DNA of 9,487 nucleotides, taken from the NCBI GenBank assembly GCA_049513055.1, contig JBEKWN010000112.1:1-9487 (forward strand). The letters are read 5' to 3'. Source of the DNA: UBA1163 sp049513055. GTDB taxonomy: Bacteria; Desulfobacterota; BSN033; UBA1163. Position numbers and translations under genes: made by a program. Below are positions 1-6,026 of the stretch, piece by piece (the first letter of the stretch is position 1; every line of letters begins with the position of its first letter). The notes beneath the pieces are model-generated. The model worked only from the letters and a program-made list of their open reading frames with translations. It had not been told where the DNA came from and ran no database searches.

Positions 1-162
1 GATGGCACAACCATCCTCCTGGTTGAACAGAACGCCCGCATGGCCCTTCAAGTGGCCAGCCGAGGATACGTGCTGCAATCGGGTGCTGTGGTACTCAGCG
101 ATTCAGCGGAGAATTTGCGTCAGAACGAAATGGTTCGCAAAGCCTACCTCGGTGAAACCTAA
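1..162 (+). CDS. livF: Branched-chain amino acid ABC transporter ATP-binding protein, C-terminal end (LivF-like, partial)
   Basis: The window opens inside a gene whose last 53 residues read in frame 1 to a TAA at 160-162. The segment starts DGTTILLVEQNARMALQVAS, which is the strand after Walker B followed by the VEQNA...A form of the switch region typical of LivF, where many other ABC ATPases have a histidine. It continues with RGYVLQSGAVVLS and ends MVRKAYLGE, matching the usual LivF C-terminus (drug/amino acid type VR.AYLG). In the family this subunit hydrolyses ATP on the cytoplasmic face to drive uptake of leucine, isoleucine, valine or related substrates with LivG, LivH, LivM and a periplasmic binding protein, none of which is visible here because the 5' side lies outside the window. 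The exact substrate cannot be told from this end; urea and other amide transporters use close relatives. Confidence 0.86.
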   Translation, partial: DGTTILLVEQNARMALQVASRGYVLQSGAVVLSDSAENLRQNEMVRKAYLGET

Positions 163-378
163 ACCGATATTCGATTGAACATTGCAGATTGGAGAATTAA
201 GCCCAACCCGTTTCCGCGAAGGTAAACTCATCCACGAATACAATGTGGTGTAATGGTTTTTTCCCTGAAACTTTCACTTCCTTAAAATTTAAAAATGGTG
301 TATATTACAAACCGGAATCGTTAGTTGAAAACCCTGTTTATAACGGACAGATAATTCTTCCATTAATCATACAGATGT
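163..378. other. AT-rich intergenic stretch, no gene seen; probably contains the left boundary of the cassette
   Basis: Nothing here encodes a convincing protein on either strand, and no clear intrinsic terminator follows livF. The sequence becomes markedly AT-rich after about 240. If the following ORF is an integron cassette, its left junction (cut at G/TT) should lie here. The only near match to the GTTRRRY core is GTTAGTT at about 320-326, which fails at one position and has no attC-like hairpin to its left. The boundary is therefore not assigned. Confidence 0.5.
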
Positions 379-387
379 TGATATAAT
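379..387 (+). promoter_or_regulatory. Extended -10 promoter for the putative cassette gene
   Basis: The sequence TGATATAAT is a perfect extended -10 element (TGn followed by TATAAT at 382-387). No good -35 box lies 17-18 bases upstream (TTCCAT/TCCATT), which extended -10 promoters tolerate. Transcription would begin near 394, giving a leader of about 17 bases before the ATG at 411, too short for a strong ribosome binding site. Confidence 0.5.
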
Positions 388-410
388 ATTGCCAATAGCG
401 GTAGCCAGAT

Positions 411-1235
411 ATGACAGACCAAAATAAACTCAGCGCATGGATGAAATCAAACTGCCCACTTTTATGGTCTCTCCTCAAAACGAAAGCTCAACGAACCCTA
501 CCAGGAGGCCTAGTTGAGTACATGGCTATTGGTTCACCATCCCTGATCGAACTTGGCAGAAACAACTTAGTATCGTTCGATAGGCATTTAAAGAAATTAA
601 ACACTCTCTGTGGTTGGAAAACAGTTAGCGATAACTACCGGCGAGATCTATCTGGCGTAGATTCTGCTGACCGAGTTGATGAGTTATATTTTGAAATTGC
701 CCTTTGTGCTTCTGTTGGTAGATTCTCTGGCAAACTTAAACTACATCCTCCCACAGGAAAAGGGACGTATTCTGATTGTTGCTTTTATGTTAATAGCTTT
801 GAAATTTATGGTGAGGTAAAAAGGTATCTTGATCCGTTCCCGCATATTGAAAAACCGGGTGATGTGCTTAGCGGGAAACCACCATACACTCGCTCGATAG
901 CTAAGAGAGCGATGGATCTTCGGAGTAAATTATGCGATGTTCATAAGCAGTTTCCCGAGGGGACACTCAACATTTTGTTTGTATTTAATTGCTCACTGGC
1001 GGAACAAAGACAGGACCTGATGCAGGCACTATTTGGTGAAGCTAATTTTTTCAATAACGAAGCGCAGTTTATTTTGAAACCAGATGGGCTTTTCTATCTT
1101 GACGAATGGCGCAATATATCTGCGTGCTCCCTTGCTAGTCTCAACCCAGAGATGGGGGTAATCTTCCAGTTTATGTGGAAAAATCCCCGTGCTCAATCAA
1201 AAATACCAATGCCAGTTTTGGAGGCATTAAGTTAA
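411..1235 (+). CDS. Hypothetical protein of an integron-type gene cassette, possible PD-(D/E)XK nuclease fold
   Basis: This 274-residue protein is not one I recognise as a named family. It has no signal peptide or membrane segment and should be cytoplasmic. A nuclease-like pattern is visible: an acidic helix D90-E91-L-Y-F-E95, then D122 in YSDCCFY, then E135-V-K137 in FEIYGEVKRY on a predicted strand, followed by a hydrophobic strand TLNILFVFN (185-193). This E...D...E-x-K order is how PD-(D/E)XK enzymes arrange their metal ligands and lysine, but the match is by eye. The stop codon lies two bases before an attC site, the usual layout of a cassette ORF. The start has no strong Shine-Dalgarno sequence, which is common in cassettes; an extended -10 lies just upstream. 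The gene is AT-richer than the exported-protein gene after it, consistent with separate origin. The ORF is likely real; the nuclease assignment is tentative. Confidence 0.75.
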   Translation: MTDQNKLSAWMKSNCPLLWSLLKTKAQRTLPGGLVEYMAIGSPSLIELGRNNLVSFDRHLKKLNTLCGWKTVSDNYRRDLSGVDSADRVDELYFEIALCASVGRFSGKLKLHPPTGKGTYSDCCFYVNSFEIYGEVKRYLDPFPHIEKPGDVLSGKPPYTRSIAKRAMDLRSKLCDVHKQFPEGTLNILFVFNCSLAEQRQDLMQALFGEANFFNNEAQFILKPDGLFYLDEWRNISACSLASLNPEMGVIFQFMWKNPRAQSKIPMPVLEALS

Positions 1236-1237
1236 AT

Positions 1238-1311
1238 GCATAACAAGGGTTGAACTCCGATTGCCAATTCAGCTTCGCTCCATTGTCAATCGGCTAAGGC
1301 CAGCGTTAGAC
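1238..1311 (+). repeat. Integron attC recombination site (59-base element type)
   Basis: A 74-base imperfect palindrome has the four boxes of an attC site. The first box GCATAAC (1238-1244) carries the AAC core; GTTGAAC (1249-1255) fits GTTRRRY fully; GGCTAAG (1292-1298) is a partial match to RYYYAAC; and GTTAGAC (1305-1311) fits GTTRRRY fully and would hold the G/TT crossover. Spacers are 4 and 6 bases. Between the inner boxes CCGATTG (1257-1263) pairs with CAATCGG (1287-1293), and CAAT (1265-1268) with ATTG (1282-1285), separated by a single C/T mismatch. The tip AGC-TTC-GCT (1271-1279) closes a small hairpin. This folded single strand is what an integron integrase recognises. No intI gene is in the window, so the site belongs to an unseen integron, an integrase-less cluster, or a lone inserted cassette. 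Confidence 0.82.
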
Positions 1312-1338
1312 CATGCCAACCACAGTCAGGAGGACATT

Positions 1339-1905
1339 ATGAACCACCGTAAGCTTCTCGTTGCAGTAATCGTTCCAGTCTTTTCTTTTACCATTTTGGC
1401 AACTTTGATGACATCAGCCCCCCAGATCCCCGAAGCGCGCGCGGACGATGCCTCTCTGTTTGTTGCGGGCACCGAGATAAGGCTGGGGATGCCGAAAGAA
1501 CCGTTGCTCAGCGGCTTGCGTTCCCGGTACGTGCTCACCCAAAGCAGCACCGACTCATATTTCCTCTGGGAGGGAACAGGCTCCACTGCCAAACTATTAG
1601 GAGGCGTTGCCTTTTGGAACGATCGGGTGTCTTGGGTGACCAGAGCTTGGGGCGATTTCTATGGAGGGAACATTCTCAAGTTCGCTACTGAGCTGCGCTC
1701 AGCACTCGATAATTTACAGACCGCCAGTGCAGGACCGGTGGTCGCATACGTGTCGAAAACTTCGGGGGTCCCAGGACTAAGAATCACAGAAATCCAGTTT
1801 TCGTCAGGACCGCGAAAGGTGACGTTGACAATTGCGGAGGGAGATGAAGCAAAGGCCAAGGGCGGCGAACGCGTCTCGCTCCAAGAGATCCTCACCACGA
1901 AGTGA
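1339..1905 (+). CDS. Exported hypothetical protein
   Basis: The 188-residue protein starts at ATG 1339, chosen over in-frame starts further upstream because AGGAGG (1328-1333) stands five bases before it and because residue 1 opens a clean signal peptide; an earlier start would run through the attC site. The signal has a charged NHRK, a hydrophobic core LLVAVIVPVFSFTILATLM (6-24) and a likely cut after ARA (33-35). The mature part is about 153 residues, soluble-looking and without cysteines. It contains a segment GTEIRLGMPKEPLLSGL that resembles the opening of small periplasmic beta/alpha repeats, and aromatic-rich strands (YFLWEGTG, VAFWNDRVSWVTRAWG). No family is recognised. It begins 27 bases past the attC crossover box, so it could be the ORF of the next cassette, but no attC follows it. 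It appears richer in GC than the upstream cassette gene. Confidence 0.72.
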   Translation: MNHRKLLVAVIVPVFSFTILATLMTSAPQIPEARADDASLFVAGTEIRLGMPKEPLLSGLRSRYVLTQSSTDSYFLWEGTGSTAKLLGGVAFWNDRVSWVTRAWGDFYGGNILKFATELRSALDNLQTASAGPVVAYVSKTSGVPGLRITEIQFSSGPRKVTLTIAEGDEAKAKGGERVSLQEILTTK

Positions 1906-2245
1906 TCTGTAAAGGCGAGGAATGGAACTTACGAATCCGCTTGCGAACGGCACCGCCCAAGTCCGTGAAGTGCACTGCAGGAAGAGGGGCCATCCTCGCG
2001 CGAAGTAGGTGCGCGGCGGCCTCTCACGTGCCAACCGTTACTTACCTTCATCAGAAATCATCAAGTCCTACTACAGGCAAGTTTTTAACTCTTTGTGGTG
2101 AATTCGTTAGTCAGAAGTCAATTTTACAATGTCAATTTAACAAACCTGAGCTGGGGTGTTTGATTTTAAAACAGTGGTCTCTGACTATATGGCTAAGTGA
2201 CTAATTGAGTGCGAGACTAATGCGGACGCATTAAATAAAATGACG
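1906..2245. other. Non-coding stretch between convergent units, no gene supported
   Basis: The only sizeable reading frame here (about 100 codons from 1902) has no ribosome binding site and looks random. An imperfect GC-rich hairpin is possible around 1979-2029 (GAAGAGGGGCC against GGCGGCCTCT), but it has none of the attC boxes. A short perfect inverted repeat lies at 2218-2233. No promoter, RNA gene or integrase is evident. Confidence 0.5.
2218..2233. repeat. Short inverted repeat TAATGCG-GA-CGCATTA
   Basis: Seven-base arms TAATGCG (2218-2224) and CGCATTA (2227-2233) flank two bases, forming an exact palindrome in AT-rich sequence. It could bind a dimeric protein or mark the edge of an inserted repeat; no U-tract of terminator quality follows directly on either strand. 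Confidence 0.4.
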
Positions 2246-2297
2246 TCACCCCCACCCTCACCCTCCCCCCTTGAGGGGGAGAGATGGATGGGGGTTA
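2246..2297. repeat. C/G-rich dispersed-type palindrome downstream of thiC
   Basis: The inner stem CTCCCCC (about 2263-2270) pairs with GGGGGAG (2275-2281), and outer arms CACCCCCACCC (2247-2257) and GGATGGGGGTT (2286-2296) are nearly complementary, giving a two-tier hairpin. Elements of the form CCCTCACCC...TTGAGGGGGAGAG are common multicopy repeats in environmental proteobacterial and related genomes. Lying 13 bases past the thiC stop, it may also help end the thi transcript, although no clean U-run follows. Confidence 0.55.
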
Positions 2298-2309
2298 GAC
2301 TGCAGATTC

Positions 2310-3596
2310 TTAACTATTTTGAAAAAAGTCTTTCACTCTTTTAATGGCGCAGAATTCGCCACACATGGTGCAGACATCCTTTTCACCCGATTTCCCCTCT
2401 TCGTGGTAACGCCTCGCTTTCTCCGGATCAAGCGAAAGTTCTATTTGTTTCTCCCAGTCAAAAGCCATTCGAGCCTTTGACATCTCAATATCCCTCTGAA
2501 GGGCAATCTTGTTTCCTCGTGCAATGTCAGCCGCATGACCTGCAATTCTTGTGGCAATTACACCTTCCCGGACATCCTCGACAGAGGGCAACTTCAGATG
2601 TTCTGATGGTGTCACATAACACAAAAAATCTGCTCCTGCCTTGCCTGCAATGGCGCCACCAATGGCGCATGTAATGTGATCATATCCTGGAGAGACATCG
2701 GTCACCAATGGCCCGAGTACATAGAAAGGAGCACCCTTGCACAATCTCTTTTCCAAAAGGACGTTTGCTTCGATCTGATCCAGAGGGACATGGCCTGGTC
2801 CTTCGATCATCACCTGAACCCCTTCTGCCCATGCCCTTTCTGTCAACTCTCCAAGAACGATTGTTTCCTCCACCTGAGGTCGGTCTGTAGCGTCGGCCAG
2901 ACATCCAGGCCTCAGCCCATCTCCTAAACTCAAAGTCACATCATACTTTTTTGAAATTTCTAAGAGCCGGTCGTAATGTTCATAGAGTGGATTTTCTCGG
3001 CCATTATAAATCATCCATTCAATGAGAAAAGAGCCACCCCGACTGACCACTCCCAATAGCCGATGGGCCTTCTTCAACCGCTCCACAGCATTCCGAGTCA
3101 CCCCGCAATGAACCGTTATAAAGTCAACACCCTCATCTGCTTGCCGCTCGATGACTTCAAAGAGATCTTCCACCCTCATCTTAGCAAGAGCTTTCCTCTT
3201 CTTAGCCGCCTTAATGGCTGCTTCATAAATAGGAACGGTCCCCACGGGGATAGGAGAATGGCGAATGATTTCCTTACGAATGGCATCGATATCTCCACCC
3301 GTGCTCAAGTCCATCACCGTATCGGTCCCGGCTTGAATCGAAACCTCAAGTTTCTTCAGCTCTTCTTCTAAATCGACGTGGTCAGAAGAAGTCCCGAAGT
3401 TTGTATTGACCTTGATCCGAAGCCCTTCTCCAATCCCTACAGGTTTCACGCCTCGATGATTTCGATTGACCGGGATGACGATCCGACCAGAAACAATCTT
3501 TTCTTGGAGCCATTTGAGAGAGACTTCTTCATCTCTGGCGACGATCTTCATCTCTTTCGTGATGATTCCTTTTTGAGCCTGAATCTTTTGAGTCAT
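2310..3596 (-). CDS. thiC: Phosphomethylpyrimidine synthase ThiC (short, anaerobe/archaeal-type)
   Basis: ThiC rearranges aminoimidazole ribotide into HMP-P, the pyrimidine precursor of thiamine, using a [4Fe-4S] cluster and S-adenosylmethionine in the cytoplasm. At 428 residues this is the compact class lacking the long N-terminal extension of the E. coli enzyme (about 630). Family landmarks are NTNFGTSSDH (64-73), MDLSTGGD (95-102), SRGGSF (185-190), EGPGHVP (265-271), GPLVTDVSPGYDHI (295-308) and AGADFLCYVTPSEH (320-333). The C-terminal cluster motif is C409-T-M-C412-G-E-F-C416, that is CX2CX3C, one residue shorter than the CX2CX4C described for the E. coli type. Start ATG at 3596 has AGGAAGG (3604-3610) seven bases upstream. 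It is the last gene of the operon, 24 bases after thiD-thiN, and is under the upstream TPP riboswitch. Confidence 0.97.
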   Translation of the reverse strand: MTQKIQAQKGIITKEMKIVARDEEVSLKWLQEKIVSGRIVIPVNRNHRGVKPVGIGEGLRIKVNTNFGTSSDHVDLEEELKKLEVSIQAGTDTVMDLSTGGDIDAIRKEIIRHSPIPVGTVPIYEAAIKAAKKRKALAKMRVEDLFEVIERQADEGVDFITVHCGVTRNAVERLKKAHRLLGVVSRGGSFLIEWMIYNGRENPLYEHYDRLLEISKKYDVTLSLGDGLRPGCLADATDRPQVEETIVLGELTERAWAEGVQVMIEGPGHVPLDQIEANVLLEKRLCKGAPFYVLGPLVTDVSPGYDHITCAIGGAIAGKAGADFLCYVTPSEHLKLPSVEDVREGVIATRIAGHAADIARGNKIALQRDIEMSKARMAFDWEKQIELSLDPEKARRYHEEGKSGEKDVCTMCGEFCAIKRVKDFFQNS

Positions 3597-3620
3597 ATTT
3601 TCACCTTCCTATACTGATGG

Positions 3621-4952
3621 CTATTTGCTAAATGCCTTTGCTATCTTATTGACCACCTCCATAGGGTTTTTTCCCAGCGCCCGAATCATAGGTTCTTTAC
3701 CAATATCGCCTTCATCGTAGATGAAATCGGGCACTCGCTTCATCTTTTTCAAGGCCTCTCCCACACCCCATTCCAAGGAAGAACCTTCCTTCTCTTTCAC
3801 TCTTTTCGGCTCAAGCCTTCGATCAAAATGACCGACAAGAAAACCCTTTCTCCTTAATTGCGCGACATTGTCTTTTGAATATCGAATATTCATTGCCGAA
3901 CAATAATCAGGATCAAATTTCATGACGGTAAGAATAATATTAGCGACGTGCTGGGAAGCACCAAATTCCGCATCACGATGAGTGGCCACCGAATCTTTGA
4001 ATCGAACAATCCTTTCTGGAAAGGCAGCCACATCTCCAATCCCCTCAGCCTGTGGAAGAGCATAGCCTAAGTTTGAGGAGACTTCTGGAATGAGATGTCC
4101 AATCTTCTCCTCCTTCAATATTTCTACTGCCCTCTTTAACTCCTGGATCACCCGATATCGCTCCATCTCCCTTAGGACATAAGCAGAAGGGTTGTTAGGA
4201 CCTGTTCCCTTTCCGAGGCTGAGACCGGATTGGATGGCCATGGTGATGAAGGTCTTTGCCTTTCTTACAGCTTCATAAACATTATCCCCTCTGGCTAAAA
4301 GAGTTGCGATGGCTGAGGCAAAGGTGCAACCTGTACCATGGGTATTCTTCGACTCAATCCTCAGTCCTTCCATCTCATTAAATTTTCTTCCGTCGTAAAG
4401 GAGATCAATGGCCATTCCTTTTAGGTGGCCTCCCTTCACGACCACATGCTTTGCTCCCAATTTGTAAATTTGATGAGCGGCTTTCTTCATCCCCTCAAGA
4501 GAGTTTACTTTTAATCCCGTAAGAACCGATGCCTCCATAAGATTTGGCGTCACCACCCATGCGAGAGGGATCAATTTTTTGATGAGAACCTCTTGAGCAT
4601 CCTTTCGAAGAAGGTGGGCTCCACTCTTAGAAACCATCACTGGATCCACCACCACCTTTTCCACTTTATACTGCCCAATTTTTTTAGACACGACCCCGAT
4701 AATTTCTTTATTCGCCAGCATCCCTGTCTTGATGGCATCGGCGCCGATATCGGAGAGAACAGAATCGATCTGCATTTCAACAAATCGGGCAGGAATCTCA
4801 TGAATGCCTTGAACCCCTACGGTATTTTGTGCTGTGAGGGCAGTGATGACACTCATCCCATAACCGCCCAGCAAGGTAATAGTTTTCAGATCTGCCTGAA
4901 TCCCTGCCCCGCCTCCAGAATCTGATCCAGCGATCGTCAGTATTCGCTTCAT
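3621..4952 (-). CDS. thiDN: Bifunctional HMP-P kinase / thiamine-phosphate synthase (ThiD-ThiN fusion)
   Basis: This 443-residue cytoplasmic enzyme joins two activities. Residues 1-263 are a ThiD ribokinase-fold kinase that phosphorylates HMP-P to HMP-PP: TIAGSDSGGGAGIQADLK (6-23), VVVDPVMVSKSG (100-111), TPNLMEA (135-141), VKGGH (172-176) and the anion-hole/catalytic segment THGTGCTFASA (204-214) are all intact. Residues from about 265 to 443 are a ThiN domain, the non-homologous replacement of ThiE that couples HMP-PP with the thiazole phosphate to make thiamine phosphate; it shows IPEVSSNLGYALP (288-300), GDVAAFPERIV (306-316), GHFDR (374-378) and PDFIYDEGDIGKEP (408-421). Such fusions are known from archaea and some anaerobic or thermophilic bacteria. 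Its start codon overlaps the thi4 stop (ATGA, 4952-4949), implying translational coupling. No separate thiE is needed or seen. Confidence 0.96.
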   Translation of the reverse strand: MKRILTIAGSDSGGGAGIQADLKTITLLGGYGMSVITALTAQNTVGVQGIHEIPARFVEMQIDSVLSDIGADAIKTGMLANKEIIGVVSKKIGQYKVEKVVVDPVMVSKSGAHLLRKDAQEVLIKKLIPLAWVVTPNLMEASVLTGLKVNSLEGMKKAAHQIYKLGAKHVVVKGGHLKGMAIDLLYDGRKFNEMEGLRIESKNTHGTGCTFASAIATLLARGDNVYEAVRKAKTFITMAIQSGLSLGKGTGPNNPSAYVLREMERYRVIQELKRAVEILKEEKIGHLIPEVSSNLGYALPQAEGIGDVAAFPERIVRFKDSVATHRDAEFGASQHVANIILTVMKFDPDYCSAMNIRYSKDNVAQLRRKGFLVGHFDRRLEPKRVKEKEGSSLEWGVGEALKKMKRVPDFIYDEGDIGKEPMIRALGKNPMEVVNKIAKAFSK

Positions 4953-5734
4953 TTCAATCTCCGTAACTCCTCTGTAATCAAAGAGGCTACTTTCTCACCT
5001 GAAAGGAGCATCCCTCCGAAGATAGGACCCATTCGATAAGACCCGAAGGTGGCATTGGCCGCCATACCGCATACATAAAACCCAGGAAAGACCTCTCTTG
5101 TATTGGCCATCGTATCCTTCTCGGCCGCCTCTGCCCACAAGGACTTTTCACCGACGATCTTACCTGTCTCTGTGAAAAGCTTTATATCATTCTTCTTTTG
5201 GAGAATGGAGACGACTTCGGTGGCATGACCTGTCGCATCCACAACGAATTTAGATTGGATGGTTAAAGGATCAACATGCAAATGGGCCATCTCCACGGCT
5301 GTCCAGTTGAGGACTAAACCAGTGACTCGATTCTCCCGGATGACGAGATCCTCAGCACTGATCAGATTAAAAATGGTCACTCCTGACTTCACCGTTTTTG
5401 AACAGAGCGTTGAGATGGCTTCAATAGAATCAGCGGTATAATAACCATTGTTGTAAAGTTTGGATCGAATTTCAAATTCATCGAGGATTCTCTTTCCCTC
5501 TTCCTGCACAACGATCTCATTGAACATCATCCCCCCACCCCACATTCCTCCTCCGATCGAAAGTTTCCTTTCGAAAAGGGTGACTTTAAATCCATTTCTG
5601 GCTAAATAATAGGAACAGACCAATCCAGACGGACCTCCTCCTACAATCGCCGCATCGACGGAGAGGTTTTGTTTTAATTTTTCGTAGTACCGATCAATAA
5701 TTGCCTGGGTAATAATCTTTTCATCAAGTACCAT
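4949..5734 (-). CDS. thi4: Thi4-family thiazole synthase, apparently sulfide-dependent
   Basis: The 261-residue protein belongs to the Thi4 family, which builds the thiazole half of thiamine from NAD, glycine and sulfur as an adenylated thiazole. Seen here are the Rossmann dinucleotide motif VGGGPSG (31-37), ERKLSIGGGMWGGGM (55-69), the HVDPLT segment (153-158), DATGH (166-170) and the C-terminal RMGPIFGGMLLSG (234-246). Yeast Thi4 gives up sulfur from its own cysteine a few residues after TGH; this protein has only three cysteines (40, 111, 222), none in the 168-182 region, so it fits the non-suicidal, iron- and sulfide-using type known in methanogens and some anaerobic bacteria. Ribulose-1,5-bisphosphate isomerase-like annotations in databases reflect this same family. 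Start ATG 5734 has GGAGG (5740-5744) five bases upstream. It is the first gene after the TPP riboswitch and overlaps thiD-thiN by four bases. Confidence 0.94.
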   Translation of the reverse strand: MVLDEKIITQAIIDRYYEKLKQNLSVDAAIVGGGPSGLVCSYYLARNGFKVTLFERKLSIGGGMWGGGMMFNEIVVQEEGKRILDEFEIRSKLYNNGYYTADSIEAISTLCSKTVKSGVTIFNLISAEDLVIRENRVTGLVLNWTAVEMAHLHVDPLTIQSKFVVDATGHATEVVSILQKKNDIKLFTETGKIVGEKSLWAEAAEKDTMANTREVFPGFYVCGMAANATFGSYRMGPIFGGMLLSGEKVASLITEELRRLK

Positions 5735-5795
5735 GGTTTCCTCCGTATGCCCTCATTCTTCCATAATATTTCCGTTTCTTACATCCCAGAACCAA

Positions 5796-5860
5796 AGTAG
5801 CGTCGGCATTTATTGCCGACGGAATATTTTTATTCGCCCCCAATAAATGGGGGCGCTACT
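5796..5860. repeat. Nested palindromic element (three-stem, MITE/REP-like) in the thi4 leader
   Basis: Outer arms AGTAGCG (5796-5802) and CGCTACT (5854-5860) enclose two perfect hairpins: CGTCGGC/GCCGACG (5801-5807/5815-5821) with loop ATTTATT, and CGCCCCC/GGGGGCG (5835-5841/5849-5855) with loop AATAAAT. The two loops are reverse complements of each other, so the whole unit is close to a palindrome of hairpins and can fold as a three-way junction on either strand. It lies between the riboswitch terminator and the thi4 ribosome binding site, so it would be transcribed in the leader. Confidence 0.7.
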
Positions 5861-5867
5861 CTTTGAC

Positions 5868-5911
5868 CAAAAAAAAAGAGGCCGTAATCCCAATGGAGGT
5901 ATTACGGCTTC
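5868..5911 (-). terminator. Riboswitch-coupled intrinsic terminator
   Basis: Read on the minus strand, a stem GCCGTAAT (5908-5901) pairs with ATTACGGC (5888-5881), extendable by AGA/TCT across one mismatch to about 12 pairs. A run of T residues (complement of A at 5869-5877) follows at once. It stands directly 3' of the TPP aptamer and before thi4, the standard arrangement for control by premature termination when TPP is bound. An alternative antiterminator pairing was not worked out. Confidence 0.88.
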
Positions 5912-5918
5912 TTTTTCA

Positions 5919-6016
5919 TCTTCCGCTTCCCTTCGCTGGAATTACCCAAACAGGTTCGGAGGGTCTCCCTACCCTAAAGGTAAGGACTCTCAGCCCAATG
6001 AGCTCCCCTAGCAATA
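5919..6016 (-). promoter_or_regulatory. TPP riboswitch (THI element) controlling thi4-thiDN-thiC
   Basis: On the minus strand the conserved aptamer pieces appear in order: GGGGAGC near 6009-6003, GGGCTGAGAG (5996-5987, the pyrimidine-sensing J3/2 loop), a P3 stem with GGGTAGGGAGACCC, ACCCTCCGAACCTG (5964-5951), TTGGGTAATTCCAGCGAAGGGAAGC (given by position, 5950-5926), which is the pyrophosphate-sensing P4/P5 half. A short closing P1 forms between the TTGCT side and AGCGG. Binding of thiamine pyrophosphate should favour the terminator immediately downstream and turn the operon off. Confidence 0.95.
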
Positions 6017-6026
6017 TTTTTAATCA

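Noticed and set aside
314..330. GTTAGTT as the left cassette junction
   Set aside because: It breaks the GTTRRRY consensus at the sixth base and lacks the paired left-hand boxes; too weak to annotate.
1906..2050. A possible second attC after the exported-protein gene
   Set aside because: A GC-rich imperfect hairpin exists, but none of the RYYYAAC or GTTRRRY boxes is correctly placed around it.
1902..2204. A 100-codon plus-strand frame after the exported-protein gene
   Set aside because: There is no Shine-Dalgarno sequence, no domain, and a random-looking composition; it overlaps the upstream stop only by chance.
4593..4925. A 110-codon plus-strand frame opposite the thiD domain
   Set aside because: It is antisense to an intact, well conserved kinase domain and has no supporting signal.
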